Positions 25,178 through 33,958 of a stretch of 64,000 nt of DNA are shown piece by piece. The DNA is from JAJPHW01 sp963799065 (GTDB lineage: Bacteria; Acidobacteriota; Terriglobia; Terriglobales; Acidobacteriaceae): the NCBI GenBank assembly GCA_963799065.1, contig CAWCVJ010000001.1, positions 1,302,001 to 1,366,000 of the forward strand. Reading direction: 5' to 3'. A program made the position numbers and the translations under genes. Under the pieces are notes generated by a model. It worked only from the letters and a program-made list of their open reading frames with translations. It did no database searches and was not told where the DNA came from. Positions within the stretch are counted from its first letter, which is position 1. Each line of letters opens with the position of its first letter.

Positions 25178-26347
25178 TTAAACCGACTTGAATAACGACC
25201 AAGCTGTGCGTTTAACTTCGATATCGTTCTCCGTCAGTTTAACTGCCAACCCGTGAATCGACTTGGAAAGATCGCTCTGTCCTTGTTCCATCACCGGCAC
25301 TCCTCGATCGATGGCTTGGGAAACGGCAAAATATTGATTGGGCACTTTCCACATTAACTTCGCGCCCACCGCCGCCTCCGCGTCTCTTTCCTTGAAGCCA
25401 ATAATCTTCCGAAAGCGGTTGATCACAAGGCTGGTATGGTCCTTGCCTCCGCTCTCGCCAAGATACTGCCGAACCCGGCCTGCGCTCCACAGGGAAGTGA
25501 CGTCGGGATTCGCCACCAGCAGCACCCACTCGGAAAGATTCGATACTAATCGGATTGTGGCATCGATTCGAGAAGAAGCATCCACTACGACATAACGAAA
25601 GTGACTGGCGAGCATATCGAAAAGCCGGGCAAATTCCGAAGGCGAAGGCTCTTCCGTTGCCGGCGCCGCAGGGCCCGCCAGAAGCTGGAGCCCGCTGGGA
25701 TGGCGTGTCATCAGGCTCTGTAACAGAGAGGCATCCAGACGGTGCAAGTTGCGTATCGCATCCGCAGTGGTAAAGGTGGGCTTAAGGCCGAGGTGAAGTG
25801 CATCATGGCCCAGCGGCGCCATATCGACCAGCGCCGTGGCGCCATGAACCGCTTGCATCGCCGCCGCTAGGTTCACCGCAAGTGTGGTCGCTCCGCTGCC
25901 CCCTTTTGCGTTGATGACCGTAATCACTTTGCCCCGATTTTCAACATTGGATCTGCGCTTCAGAGCACTCACGCGAACGAAAGCTTCCAGAAGGTCGGTG
26001 GTGGTCGTCGGACGCTCCAGGAACTCGCGGGCTCCCGCCCTCATCGCGCCCACAATGACTTGTGGATGGGCCATGCTGCCCACCGCAAACAGCGCGCTCT
26101 CCGGAACTTGATGGTGCAGGACTTCGATCGCGCGCAGCCCGGACTGAGGATGGTTCCCAGGAATGTCGACAATCACCACCTCGGGCCCTGCACTTTGAAT
26201 TCTACGCACCACCGGATCCGTGATCGCTTCAGGATAACTGCCGCACACATGCACCGTCTTGGCGACACTGCTGTTGTCGACGAGTACCTGCAGAACCGCA
26301 CGCTGTTCGCTATCTACGCAAACGATGACTACGGAAATCTCGGGCAT
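25178..26347 (-). CDS. cpaE: Tad pilus localisation protein CpaE/TadZ (receiver-like plus ParA/MinD ATPase)
   Basis: 389 aa from the ATG at 26347; a TTG at 26368 would add seven residues but the ATG has a GGGGGAA stretch upstream. N-terminal receiver-like fold (SVVIVCVDSEQRAVLQVLV, VVIVDIPGN) with a likely non-phosphorylated site, then a ParA/MinD-type ATPase with the deviant Walker A KGGSGATT (148-155), LVDMAPLGHDALHLGL and VVVDASSRID. TadZ/CpaE proteins place the pilus machine at the cell pole. Located between the secretin and tadA genes as in other tad loci. Confidence 0.9.
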   Translation of the reverse strand: MPEISVVIVCVDSEQRAVLQVLVDNSSVAKTVHVCGSYPEAITDPVVRRIQSAGPEVVIVDIPGNHPQSGLRAIEVLHHQVPESALFAVGSMAHPQVIVGAMRAGAREFLERPTTTTDLLEAFVRVSALKRRSNVENRGKVITVINAKGGSGATTLAVNLAAAMQAVHGATALVDMAPLGHDALHLGLKPTFTTADAIRNLHRLDASLLQSLMTRHPSGLQLLAGPAAPATEEPSPSEFARLFDMLASHFRYVVVDASSRIDATIRLVSNLSEWVLLVANPDVTSLWSAGRVRQYLGESGGKDHTSLVINRFRKIIGFKERDAEAAVGAKLMWKVPNQYFAVSQAIDRGVPVMEQGQSDLSKSIHGLAVKLTENDIEVKRTAWSLFKSV

Positions 26348-26375
26348 GGCTGCCAGTTCCCCCGGCAAAACTATT

Positions 26376-27827
26376 CTACTTCAGAGTGCCAGCCGCCTTT
26401 TCCTTGTCGAACTTTGCGGGATCCATGAAAGGTTTGGGGTATGCTGGGGTCCCTTGGGGTAGGCTATCGGGGGACACCCGTTTCACTGTGCATAGCACCA
26501 TCAATTCCGTCTTGCTGCGCGAGGCGCTCTTGCTACGAAAGAAGTTGCCCAGAATCGGGAGGTCTCCCAACCCTGGGAACTTGTTATAGATATCGGTCAC
26601 TCGGTTGTCCATAAGCCCAGCGATCACGAAGCTTTGCCCATCCTTGAGCTCGAACTCCGTGTCCGCGCGGCGGGTGCTCAACGCTGGAACTGTAAATCCC
26701 GAAATGGTGAGTGCGTTGGCGAAGTCTAAAGTGCTGACTTCGGGTTGCACCCGCAGGTGAATGTTGCCGTTCGGCATGATCTCGGGCGTGAACTTCAACC
26801 TCACTCCGAACTCTTTAAACGAAATAGTCACCGCAGTAAAACCATTTCCAGGCTGGACGATGGGGAAGGGGAATTCACCGCCCGCCAGGAAGCTGGCTTC
26901 CTTGCCGTTCACCGCGATCAAGTTAGGTTCGGCCAAAATCTGTAGTAGGTTCTTGGTTTGAAGCGCCTCAATAACCGCGCCAAACCCGATGTCGGGGCGA
27001 AAAAGAAACAGATTCAGTACATTATTGATGGTTTCTGTGGTGGTACTGCCCGTCGATCCGCCACTCCCTGTGCTTCCCGTCAGAGTTTGCGACCCAAAAC
27101 CGCCAAACTGACCGGTAGAGAGGGTTCCGATGGTATTTGTGGCTCCCGTGGATACGAAATTCACACCCAATTGAGTTAGGGCGCTACGGTCGACTTCCGC
27201 GAACTTTACCTGTAGCAGTATTTCCTGGGCTCCCACTGGCCCGAAGGTCAAAACATTGACCACATTTTTGGTGTACGCTTCGGCAATTTGCCCCGCCCGC
27301 TTAGATACACTCTCTGTGGTCACATGTCCCGATAGAACAATGGCGGAGCGCGATGAGCTTACGTTGATTTGCTCGTCCGGGAAAACCTTTTGCTCCTCTT
27401 CCACGACAGAGCTAATGTCGATATCCACGCGCAAATCGAAGCTCTGGGATCGCTCCAACTCGTCCCATATAAAGAGCGAAACTTCACCGGGAGAGCGTCC
27501 GTGAACGAGGATCTGCGTCGGAGTGACCACAATCGCGTCCGCCACAGCCGGATCGGTCACCGAAACCCGCTTCAATCGTTCGCTGGTGTTGACCAGGAGC
27601 GATTTGCCGACCATTACGCGGAGTGGCGCCGCGCTCTGCTCGGGATTGACCGGAGTGGAACTGGATGCCTCTTGGCTCGCGGGAGCGGGTACGGTGCCCG
27701 TTTGGTCGCCAGTAATCGCGGCTGAACGTTGTCCGCTGAGCGCAAGCGCGAACACAAACAAAATCGCGCGCAAAGGAACATGTCCACGGAACGTGGTTCT
27801 CGCGATTTTCCTGACCCGAATCTGCAA
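26376..27827 (-). CDS. cpaC: Tad pilus secretin CpaC/RcpA
   Basis: 483 aa exported protein (signal helix LRAILFVFALALSGQRSAA). Residues about 70-200 have the N-terminal secretin domain typical of this family (LRVMVGKSLLVNTSERLKRVSV, ADAIVVTPTQILVHGRSPGE) and a BON-like segment (IVLSGHVTTESVSKRAGQIA). The C-terminal secretin core includes LAEPNLIAVNGKEASFLAGGEFPFPI, FGVRLKFTPEIMPNGNIHLRVQPEVS and SFVIAGLMDNRVTD. It forms the outer-membrane channel for Flp pili. An outer membrane is therefore expected. 8 bp after cpaB. Confidence 0.94.
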   Translation of the reverse strand: MQIRVRKIARTTFRGHVPLRAILFVFALALSGQRSAAITGDQTGTVPAPASQEASSSTPVNPEQSAAPLRVMVGKSLLVNTSERLKRVSVTDPAVADAIVVTPTQILVHGRSPGEVSLFIWDELERSQSFDLRVDIDISSVVEEEQKVFPDEQINVSSSRSAIVLSGHVTTESVSKRAGQIAEAYTKNVVNVLTFGPVGAQEILLQVKFAEVDRSALTQLGVNFVSTGATNTIGTLSTGQFGGFGSQTLTGSTGSGGSTGSTTTETINNVLNLFLFRPDIGFGAVIEALQTKNLLQILAEPNLIAVNGKEASFLAGGEFPFPIVQPGNGFTAVTISFKEFGVRLKFTPEIMPNGNIHLRVQPEVSTLDFANALTISGFTVPALSTRRADTEFELKDGQSFVIAGLMDNRVTDIYNKFPGLGDLPILGNFFRSKSASRSKTELMVLCTVKRVSPDSLPQGTPAYPKPFMDPAKFDKEKAAGTLK

Positions 27828-27835
27828 TGATGGAC

Positions 27836-28663
27836 TCAGAATTTTGTGTCTTCCTTCTTTTCGCCGCGATAGACCTCGACGGTATACGTCGTGACTGGTA
27901 TTGTCGCGGCGACCGCTTTCTTCGCGTGGGGGTGAGTGGGCGCACTCGAGGGAGGCGCGTTCCCATAAATGCCGTTGGCTCGCACCGCGGCGATTTGTTC
28001 CTGATTCGTGTCCAGCGGGTTCCGCAACGCCAGCTGAATATGTCCCTGATTGTTGGCCAACGCCAGTTTTTCTGCGTCATCCGGCGAAACCAGGAGTGTA
28101 ATGACTGAGGAGGGCTGCGCGTCGCCCGAACTAAGTCGATCTAATTTTTGACCCGTGGCGATCACCGCAACGTTCTCCAGCACCGTTGAGGTCTGCGGCT
28201 CGCTTGAACCCTGCGGGTTTCCAGTAAGAAGAACGTCGACGCGGGTTCCGGGCACTACAAAGCCGGCTACAGAAGTCGTGTCATTCACTCGCACCGAGAC
28301 CGCTCTCATGCCAGGAGGAATCAAAGCGGGCAATCCCGAGCCGGCATTCTCGCCGGCTAGCTTGTTGGGAAGAACGAATTCCCCTTTGGAAATCGGCGCG
28401 ATTACGCCTCTTCCAATGACCCTCGCCTTCTGGCTGGGGTGGAACACTGTAGGCGGGAGGTCGGCCGCAGGCATGTGAACAAACTTAACGTCGCGATCGC
28501 CAACCCGCGCTCCGACTTCCAGGTCGTCCGCCGCTACCATTACATCAACGCCAGCCGGTGCCGATGCCACTCCCGTTTGCAAGCGTCGATACACGAGAAA
28601 AGCCACGAACCCGCCTAGGGCTAGAGCGACAAAGCCAATCATCAGCAGACGGCTTCGATTCAC
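27836..28663 (-). CDS. cpaB: Tad pilus assembly protein CpaB/RcpC
   Basis: 275 aa. One N-terminal membrane helix (LLMIGFVALALGGFVAFLVY), an SAF domain (VMVAADDLEVGARVGDRDVKFV), then the RcpC core with IPPGMRAVSVRVNDTTSVAGFV and PGTRVDVLL and LLVSPDDAEKLALANNQGHIQLALRN. It is periplasmic and stabilises the secretin. It is the first gene of the visible tad operon; no Flp pilin, TadV prepilin peptidase or TadE/F pseudopilin gene is found in the window. Its Lys- and Glu-rich tail (about 245-275) is unusual for the family. Confidence 0.9.
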   Translation of the reverse strand: MNRSRLLMIGFVALALGGFVAFLVYRRLQTGVASAPAGVDVMVAADDLEVGARVGDRDVKFVHMPAADLPPTVFHPSQKARVIGRGVIAPISKGEFVLPNKLAGENAGSGLPALIPPGMRAVSVRVNDTTSVAGFVVPGTRVDVLLTGNPQGSSEPQTSTVLENVAVIATGQKLDRLSSGDAQPSSVITLLVSPDDAEKLALANNQGHIQLALRNPLDTNQEQIAAVRANGIYGNAPPSSAPTHPHAKKAVAATIPVTTYTVEVYRGEKKEDTKF

Positions 28664-28957
28664 CGCCTGCCTCCCAAGCCAATTGCTTTGATGGCGCTGT
28701 CGGAGTTAGTTGCTCCCAAGTGTTTCCCCTGTGAATAAAGTGCTCAGACTTAGTGCCCTTCCAATTACCGGATTGTACTGGCTGCTTGCGAGAACACGGC
28801 GTTCGAACTTGTGCCGATCAACCGAATCGTCCCCACGACGATTACCAGAATCACGGGACCATCACTGCCTACTACGCAATGTCCTGCATTCTACAGGGTT
28901 CGCCCGCAATTTCCGCACGATTCCCATCATAACCCGATCCTGCCAAAGTAAAGATTA
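28664..28957. other. Intergenic region upstream of the tad operon
   Basis: 294 bp between cpaB and the end of a membrane-protein gene on the same strand. The tad promoter should lie here (minus strand). No gene, pilin ORF or clear hairpin was found; a 121-aa plus-strand open frame has no coding character. Confidence 0.5.
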
Positions 28958-30478
28958 CTATCGTGTGTACTTCTCCGGCACAGGCAAGTCACTGGATTCG
29001 CTGCGCATCCGGGTATCTCCTCGTTTGGGCCAACCGCTTTTCTTGGTCAGAATCTCGACTCGGCCGTCAGCGTAAGCCTGCCGCCAACCCGAGGAAGAAC
29101 GGAGAGCAACGGCTATAGGGGCGTCGGGAGGTACCATCACGCTGTGGATGTCCCACCTTTCAAGCGGTTGCTGCCAGTCATGAGTCAGAGAATACACGTC
29201 GGCGAATTGACCCATCACCTCGTCCCCATAAACATCGGCCCGGCCGTCGATAAAAACCCTTTGATAGGAATACAGCCTCCACACCAGATAGCCCCCCCAG
29301 TTGTAGGCATTAAAAACAGGCTGGAATTCCGGATGCTGCACCAGGAAGTCGACTGCTCGTGCGGGGAATTGCTGCACCTCGACCCATGCCTGCTGCCGGT
29401 TCACTGCGACAATTCGGGCGACGGCAAAACTTGCCATTGCGGCAACGATCAGCAAACTCCAGCCTCGTTTGATCGTTCCCCCCGCACCTGCAACCATTGC
29501 ACGATCGAGATTCGTCCCGGCAAACAGCCACTGCTCACTCCAATCGCTCAACACAGGAACCGTCAGCACAACATAGATGGGAATGTGGCGGATGGCACTG
29601 AGGGCCACGAGCACTCCAGCCGAAAGCAACAATATCTGGGCAGGCCGAACCGTCTTGGTCGCCGCGCTCAAGCCCAACGACGCCAGAATCATTAAGAGCG
29701 TGGGAGCGAACTTCGCATCGTGGAAGTTAGGCGAAGCCCACTCCGTAATCCAGCGTTGCATAGGCGCAGAATGCAGTGTCGCAAAGGGATAGGAGTACAT
29801 CCGCGCGCCATAAGGGTTCAAGGGAATCACGGCGAGGCACGCGGCGAGCGCGATCAGTCCGTCCCGCAACCGCTTTCCTGCAGTGCCGTCGTCCAACCTC
29901 AAGTCCAACAATACAGAAACGGCGTGCAGCGTCAGCAAAGCGATTCCGACGGCGAACCCTGCATGAAGGTTGACCCATAAGAGCATCAGCGGGATGCTCC
30001 CCCAAACCCAAAGACGGTGCCGCTCCGAGCGCTTCAACAGCAGCCAAAGCAACGCCGCAAGAAAAAAAGAGATCGTCTGCGGACGACCGCCCCAAGTGGG
30101 GGCCGCCGCCAGTGCACCCCATAGGGTGAACAAAGCCGCGACTTCTGGACGGTACCTACAGCTCATGAAAACGAACAGGCAACCTGCGGCCGTCAAAGCC
30201 GCGAAAGCCACGGTCAGAGCCGTCATGCCCGCGGATTTATAGAGACCAAAAATCAAAATATCGGTGAGCCATTCATGATTCACCCAGGGCTGGCCGAACC
30301 GGGTGAACGAATAAGAGTCGCTGAAAAACAGATGATGACTCTGCCATATGGCCTGCCCGGTTCGCAGATGCCACCAGATGTCAGGATCGGACACAGTCCG
30401 CGCCGACATGGCGAAGACGCCGAGAGTTAGGACGACTGCAAAAACGAATCGCGATTTGTATGGATCGGATTCTTTCAT
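28958..30478 (-). CDS. Polytopic membrane protein with DPDIWWHL motif
   Basis: 506 aa from the ATG at 30478 (MKESDPYKSRF); a longer reading from 30520 would overlap the divergent gene. N-terminal hydrophobic segment followed by the conserved luminal-type stretch SDPDIWWHLRTGQAIWQSHH and HEWLTDILIFGLYKSAG, then about ten membrane helices and a soluble tail (VFNAYNWGGYLVWRLYSYQRVFIDGRADVYGDE). This pattern is known in a family of GT-C-like putative glycosyltransferases of Acidobacteriota. Stands alone on its strand after the tad operon; faces three more glycosyltransferase-like genes. The transferase role is inferred. Confidence 0.78.
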   Translation of the reverse strand: MKESDPYKSRFVFAVVLTLGVFAMSARTVSDPDIWWHLRTGQAIWQSHHLFFSDSYSFTRFGQPWVNHEWLTDILIFGLYKSAGMTALTVAFAALTAAGCLFVFMSCRYRPEVAALFTLWGALAAAPTWGGRPQTISFFLAALLWLLLKRSERHRLWVWGSIPLMLLWVNLHAGFAVGIALLTLHAVSVLLDLRLDDGTAGKRLRDGLIALAACLAVIPLNPYGARMYSYPFATLHSAPMQRWITEWASPNFHDAKFAPTLLMILASLGLSAATKTVRPAQILLLSAGVLVALSAIRHIPIYVVLTVPVLSDWSEQWLFAGTNLDRAMVAGAGGTIKRGWSLLIVAAMASFAVARIVAVNRQQAWVEVQQFPARAVDFLVQHPEFQPVFNAYNWGGYLVWRLYSYQRVFIDGRADVYGDEVMGQFADVYSLTHDWQQPLERWDIHSVMVPPDAPIAVALRSSSGWRQAYADGRVEILTKKSGWPKRGDTRMRSESSDLPVPEKYTR

Positions 30479-30481
30479 CGG

Positions 30482-31801
30482 GTGAGTGTGCCGAAGATCG
30501 TATTTTGGCGCCATACGCAAACTGTTAGTCTAGCGAAGATTCCCGTGCGCGATCTAAAAAGAATCGGTGGCCAGAAGTTGCTGCTCGGTTATTTCGTGGC
30601 CGTCCTGACTGTTTATGGAGTGATTGCTTTCCGCGCTCGGACCGACGTTGCGAGTGGGTTTCCCGACTTCGCCACTTTCTATACAGCTGCGAGAATCACC
30701 AACGAACGGCGGTCGGCAGCCTTATACGATGAGCGTGAACAGCGCCGTGCGCAGGCGGAATTCTCGGCTCCGGCGCTTGCCTCTCGGCGGGACATTCTCC
30801 CCTATATCCATCCACCTTTCGAAGTGTTGCTTTTTCTGCCACTGGCCTTGTTTTCGTATCCTGTGGCTTACTTCATCTGGCTGGCAACTAATCTAGCGCT
30901 CCTCCTCAGTCTGCCTTTTCTGCTGCGATCTCACCTTCCGCATTTGGCGGAGATTCCGATGACATATTGGCATCTCGGATTGTTGTCGTTTTTTCCCATA
31001 TTTATGGCGCTGCTGCAAGGACAGGATTCAATTGTTATACTGTTCTCGTTCTCGATGGCTTTCGCCGCACTCTCGGGCCGTCGGGGTCGGGTGGCCGGTA
31101 TGTGGCTGGCGCTGGGTTTGTGCAAGTTCCAGCTAGTGCTGCCGTTCATGCTTCCGCTGTTGTGGCTGCGCCAAAAAAGGATTGTTCACGGCTTCACCCT
31201 CGTCGCGTGCGTTCTGCTTATTGCCGGTTTGATGGTTGCCGGACTGCATGGAACACTGGCGTATCCCCGATTTGCCTCGTATGTGGACCATGACCCTCGA
31301 TATCACGGCTATAATCTACCCCAGATCACTACGAACCTGCGAGGATTTTTATCCAGTCTGCTCCCGGTAGGGCCGTGGATTTCGGTATCGCTGGCTGCCG
31401 CCACTCTGGTGATTCTCTTCGTGGCGGCCAAAGTATGGAAGCGCGCTCGCAACGGGGTTGCTCCACATTCAGCCTTCGCCGTCGGCCTGCTGGGAGCTTC
31501 ACTCTTGAGCTACTACGGTCACATCTACGACTGGAGCATCTTGGCCCTGGCCGTTCTGTTGATCCTTGAAAATCGCAGCGCGTCTTCGACGGATGGGATG
31601 GCATCGTTGGCGAAAAGCCCCTTGGGAATGGCTTTGGGATTCCTCTGTTTCAGCCCTCTCTATATCATTGTGTTTATCCGTGAAGTTCGGCTGCTGTGGC
31701 TGCTGACGATCGTTCCGCTGACTCTATTTTTTCTTTTTTCGCGCGCCGCCCTCCGCTGTCCGGACGCAGCAGAATCACGACTAACATCGGAAAGTACATA
31801 A
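30482..31801 (+). CDS. GT87/DUF2029-type polytopic membrane protein
   Basis: Up to 439 aa; GTG at 30482 is the first start, with GTG codons at 30488 and 30545 as alternatives. N-terminal helix, then SGFPDFATFYTAARITNERR and YIHPPFEVLLFLPLALFSYPVAYF, the DxxxFY and HPP features of DUF2029/GT87 mannosyl- or arabinosyltransferase-like proteins that use polyprenol-phosphate sugars. About ten membrane helices. Its 5' end is only 3 bp from the divergent gene and its 3' end overlaps the convergent gene by 128 bp. Confidence 0.78.
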   Translation: MSVPKIVFWRHTQTVSLAKIPVRDLKRIGGQKLLLGYFVAVLTVYGVIAFRARTDVASGFPDFATFYTAARITNERRSAALYDEREQRRAQAEFSAPALASRRDILPYIHPPFEVLLFLPLALFSYPVAYFIWLATNLALLLSLPFLLRSHLPHLAEIPMTYWHLGLLSFFPIFMALLQGQDSIVILFSFSMAFAALSGRRGRVAGMWLALGLCKFQLVLPFMLPLLWLRQKRIVHGFTLVACVLLIAGLMVAGLHGTLAYPRFASYVDHDPRYHGYNLPQITTNLRGFLSSLLPVGPWISVSLAAATLVILFVAAKVWKRARNGVAPHSAFAVGLLGASLLSYYGHIYDWSILALAVLLILENRSASSTDGMASLAKSPLGMALGFLCFSPLYIIVFIREVRLLWLLTIVPLTLFFLFSRAALRCPDAAESRLTSEST

Positions 31802-32618
31802 AAAGCACTTCCCAAACGCCGATTTGTTCATAACTGTGAGGAAAGTAATGCCATCGCCAAATTCCCGGAATCCAACTAAAGAAAACCGTCCACACCGTTT
31901 CTCGTCGCGATTTGGGTATGCACCATAAAGTGAATGCATCGTAAAAATATCTCTCGGGCATAATTGCGCACAGTAAAAGAAACCGAGCATCCGGATCTCG
32001 GCGCCTCAGGAGCGCCAGTGCGATCAGAGGCCCGGGAATTACGAACAAAGGAAAATATCGTGGATAATTTGCGAAGTTATGGATCCATGCCAGCGGCCAC
32101 GTGGGCATGAGCGCTAGACTCACCGCGAGAAGCGCAGCGCTGGCCGCCAAGCCCCAACGGCTCGCGCGAGTGAGAAACACCGGCAGGCCGACCTGAGGTT
32201 TCGCGAGGCAGGCCGGCAATAGCAGGGGAAGAAACGCACTGGCCAGAATCAGGGTCGGCCATTGCGCCGTCATCAGCCCCGACCAATAGGGATAGGCCAG
32301 GAACACCAGCAAGCGATGATACCCCTGTTGGCTGATGCCGAATGCCAGCAATCCAGAACTGAGTCCATAGAAGATGCCGCCGGCAACCGGCAGCGCCAGT
32401 CGCAGAAACGGAAAAGCAAACACCGCGGCCGTCAAGGGATAGAGTTGAAAGGGCCGCGCGTAGGGATTGCGCCCAGCCAGTAAATCCTGTGCAGCCCAGA
32501 TGGCGCGCACGAAGTCGCCGGCTTGTTGATCGAAATGCTTCAGGAAGGCCCAGCAGAAAATTCCGCTGGCCAATCCTATTCCTGCGGCGATCAGAATCCT
32601 TTGGCGCACAGACCCCAA
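31674..32618 (-). CDS. Polytopic membrane protein, GT87-like
   Basis: 314 aa with about seven to eight membrane helices. AGDFVRAIWAAQDLLAGRNPY and FQLYPLTAAVFAFPFLRLAL match the pattern of the neighbouring GT87-like proteins, and CLAKPQVGLPVFL is the usual KPQ motif. It is shorter than its neighbours. It uses one strand of a 128-bp convergent overlap with the preceding plus-strand gene, so 42 residues of each C-terminus are encoded in opposing frames. Function inferred only from family resemblance. Confidence 0.68.
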   Translation of the reverse strand: MGSVRQRILIAAGIGLASGIFCWAFLKHFDQQAGDFVRAIWAAQDLLAGRNPYARPFQLYPLTAAVFAFPFLRLALPVAGGIFYGLSSGLLAFGISQQGYHRLLVFLAYPYWSGLMTAQWPTLILASAFLPLLLPACLAKPQVGLPVFLTRASRWGLAASAALLAVSLALMPTWPLAWIHNFANYPRYFPLFVIPGPLIALALLRRRDPDARFLLLCAIMPERYFYDAFTLWCIPKSRRETVWTVFFSWIPGIWRWHYFPHSYEQIGVWEVLFMYFPMLVVILLRPDSGGRRAKKEKIESAERSSAATAAELHG

Positions 32619-32641
32619 CTAGCATACGGTACTATGAGCAC

Positions 32642-32669
32642 GATCTGCGATTCTAGATCTGCGATTCGA
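32642..32669. repeat. 14-bp tandem duplication between divergent genes
   Basis: Two adjacent copies of GATCTGCGATTCTA/GATCTGCGATTCGA (13 of 14 identical), in the 56-bp gap between the divergent membrane-protein genes, six bases before the downstream start codon. May overlap a promoter. Confidence 0.65.
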
Positions 32670-32674
32670 TAATA

Positions 32675-33958
32675 GTGGAGAGTAGTTTGCGCAAGCACAA
32701 AGCGTGGCAGATCGTCGCAGCCCTCCTTCTGGCGGGAAGTTCCTGGTTCTACTTCGATCGCATTCTCGTCCCTTATCAACTGCGCGATGCGGCGGCGAAT
32801 GCGCGACCGCGGGGAAATCTTTCGGACCTTTACCCTCGGTGGATCGGCGCTCGCGATCTGCTTCTGCATGGTCGAAATCCTTACAGCGACGAGGTTTCCC
32901 GCGAGGCTCAGGTGGGTTACTACGGACGAGCGCTCGATTCGTCCCGTCCGACCGATCCCAAAGATGAGCAGGGGTTTGCTTACCCCGTCTATGTCGTATT
33001 CTTACTGGCTCCCACCATCTTCCTTCCGTTCGCCGTGGTGCAGAGCATTTATGTAGCGGCGTTGTGGGTCATTTCCGCCGCCAGCGTATGGGTATGGATG
33101 AAAGTCTTGCGATGGCACCCGCCGCGAACGACAGCGATCGCGCTCATCATCTTGTCGTTGGGCAGCTTTCCATTTATACAAGGGATTAAACTGCAGCAGC
33201 TCAGTCTTTTAGTGGCAGGAATTCTGGCCGCGGCGATGGGCGCTTTGGCCGCGGAATATTTCTCGATCGCAGGGTTTTTGTTGGCGCTGTGTACAATCAA
33301 GCCGCAACTGGTCTGGCTCATCGCGATTTGGACTCTGGCGTGGGCCACCGCCGAGTGGAAACAGCGGCAGCGGTTTATCTGGTCGTTCGCGATTACGATG
33401 ACCGTTTTGCTTGCCGGGGCGCAGCTCATCTTGCCAAGCTGGGCGGGAGATTTCTGGCGAGCTCTTCATCGCTACCATCAATACACGCACAATCAGTCGA
33501 TCTTGAGTTGGCTATTCACTCCGCTCTGGGGCAACATCGCGACCGTGGTGCTGGTGGCCACGACCGCATGCCTGTGCCGAACACGTTTGCATGCGAGTGG
33601 AGATTCTAAAGCTTTCTCAGTCGCCTTCCATCTGGTCGTGGCGCTAACGATCGCTGTCATCCCTACAACGGCACTTTATAATCAATTTCTCCTGCTGCCG
33701 GTTGTGTTGCGGCTGGCTCAGAACGTGTCGAATGGTGGAGGGGCTTACAAGATCTTACGATTGAGTTCCCTGGCACTACTACTGTGGCCGTGGGCCGCTA
33801 GCATAGCGTTGACGCTTGCCAGTCTTGCTCTTCCGCCGCCGCTGGTGCAAAGCCTTTGGAAGGTGCCGTTCGCGGCGACGTTTTCATTTCCTCTCTTCGC
33901 ATTCGCGACCGCAGCATGGCGCGCTTGGATCTTCGAGAGGGATGAAAATCGCGGCTAA
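32675..33958 (+). CDS. GT87/DUF2029-type polytopic membrane protein
   Basis: 427 aa from GTG 32675 (a TTG at 32687 is also possible; no clear ribosome site is seen). N-terminal helix, then LYPRWIGARDLLLHGRNPYS, a luminal loop with KDEQGFAYPVYVVFLLAPTI, CTIKPQLVWLIAIWTLAWA (KPQ motif) and in total about ten membrane helices. Same family as the gene at 30482. Its stop overlaps lpdA (opposite strand) by 4 bp. A role in sugar transfer or envelope glycan synthesis is inferred. Confidence 0.75.
   Translation: MESSLRKHKAWQIVAALLLAGSSWFYFDRILVPYQLRDAAANARPRGNLSDLYPRWIGARDLLLHGRNPYSDEVSREAQVGYYGRALDSSRPTDPKDEQGFAYPVYVVFLLAPTIFLPFAVVQSIYVAALWVISAASVWVWMKVLRWHPPRTTAIALIILSLGSFPFIQGIKLQQLSLLVAGILAAAMGALAAEYFSIAGFLLALCTIKPQLVWLIAIWTLAWATAEWKQRQRFIWSFAITMTVLLAGAQLILPSWAGDFWRALHRYHQYTHNQSILSWLFTPLWGNIATVVLVATTACLCRTRLHASGDSKAFSVAFHLVVALTIAVIPTTALYNQFLLLPVVLRLAQNVSNGGGAYKILRLSSLALLLWPWAASIALTLASLALPPPLVQSLWKVPFAATFSFPLFAFATAAWRAWIFERDENRG

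Noticed and set aside
28710..29075. Possible pilin-like gene upstream of cpaB on the plus strand
   Set aside because: The translated sequence has no prepilin cleavage site or hydrophobic pilin helix and overlaps the membrane-protein gene.
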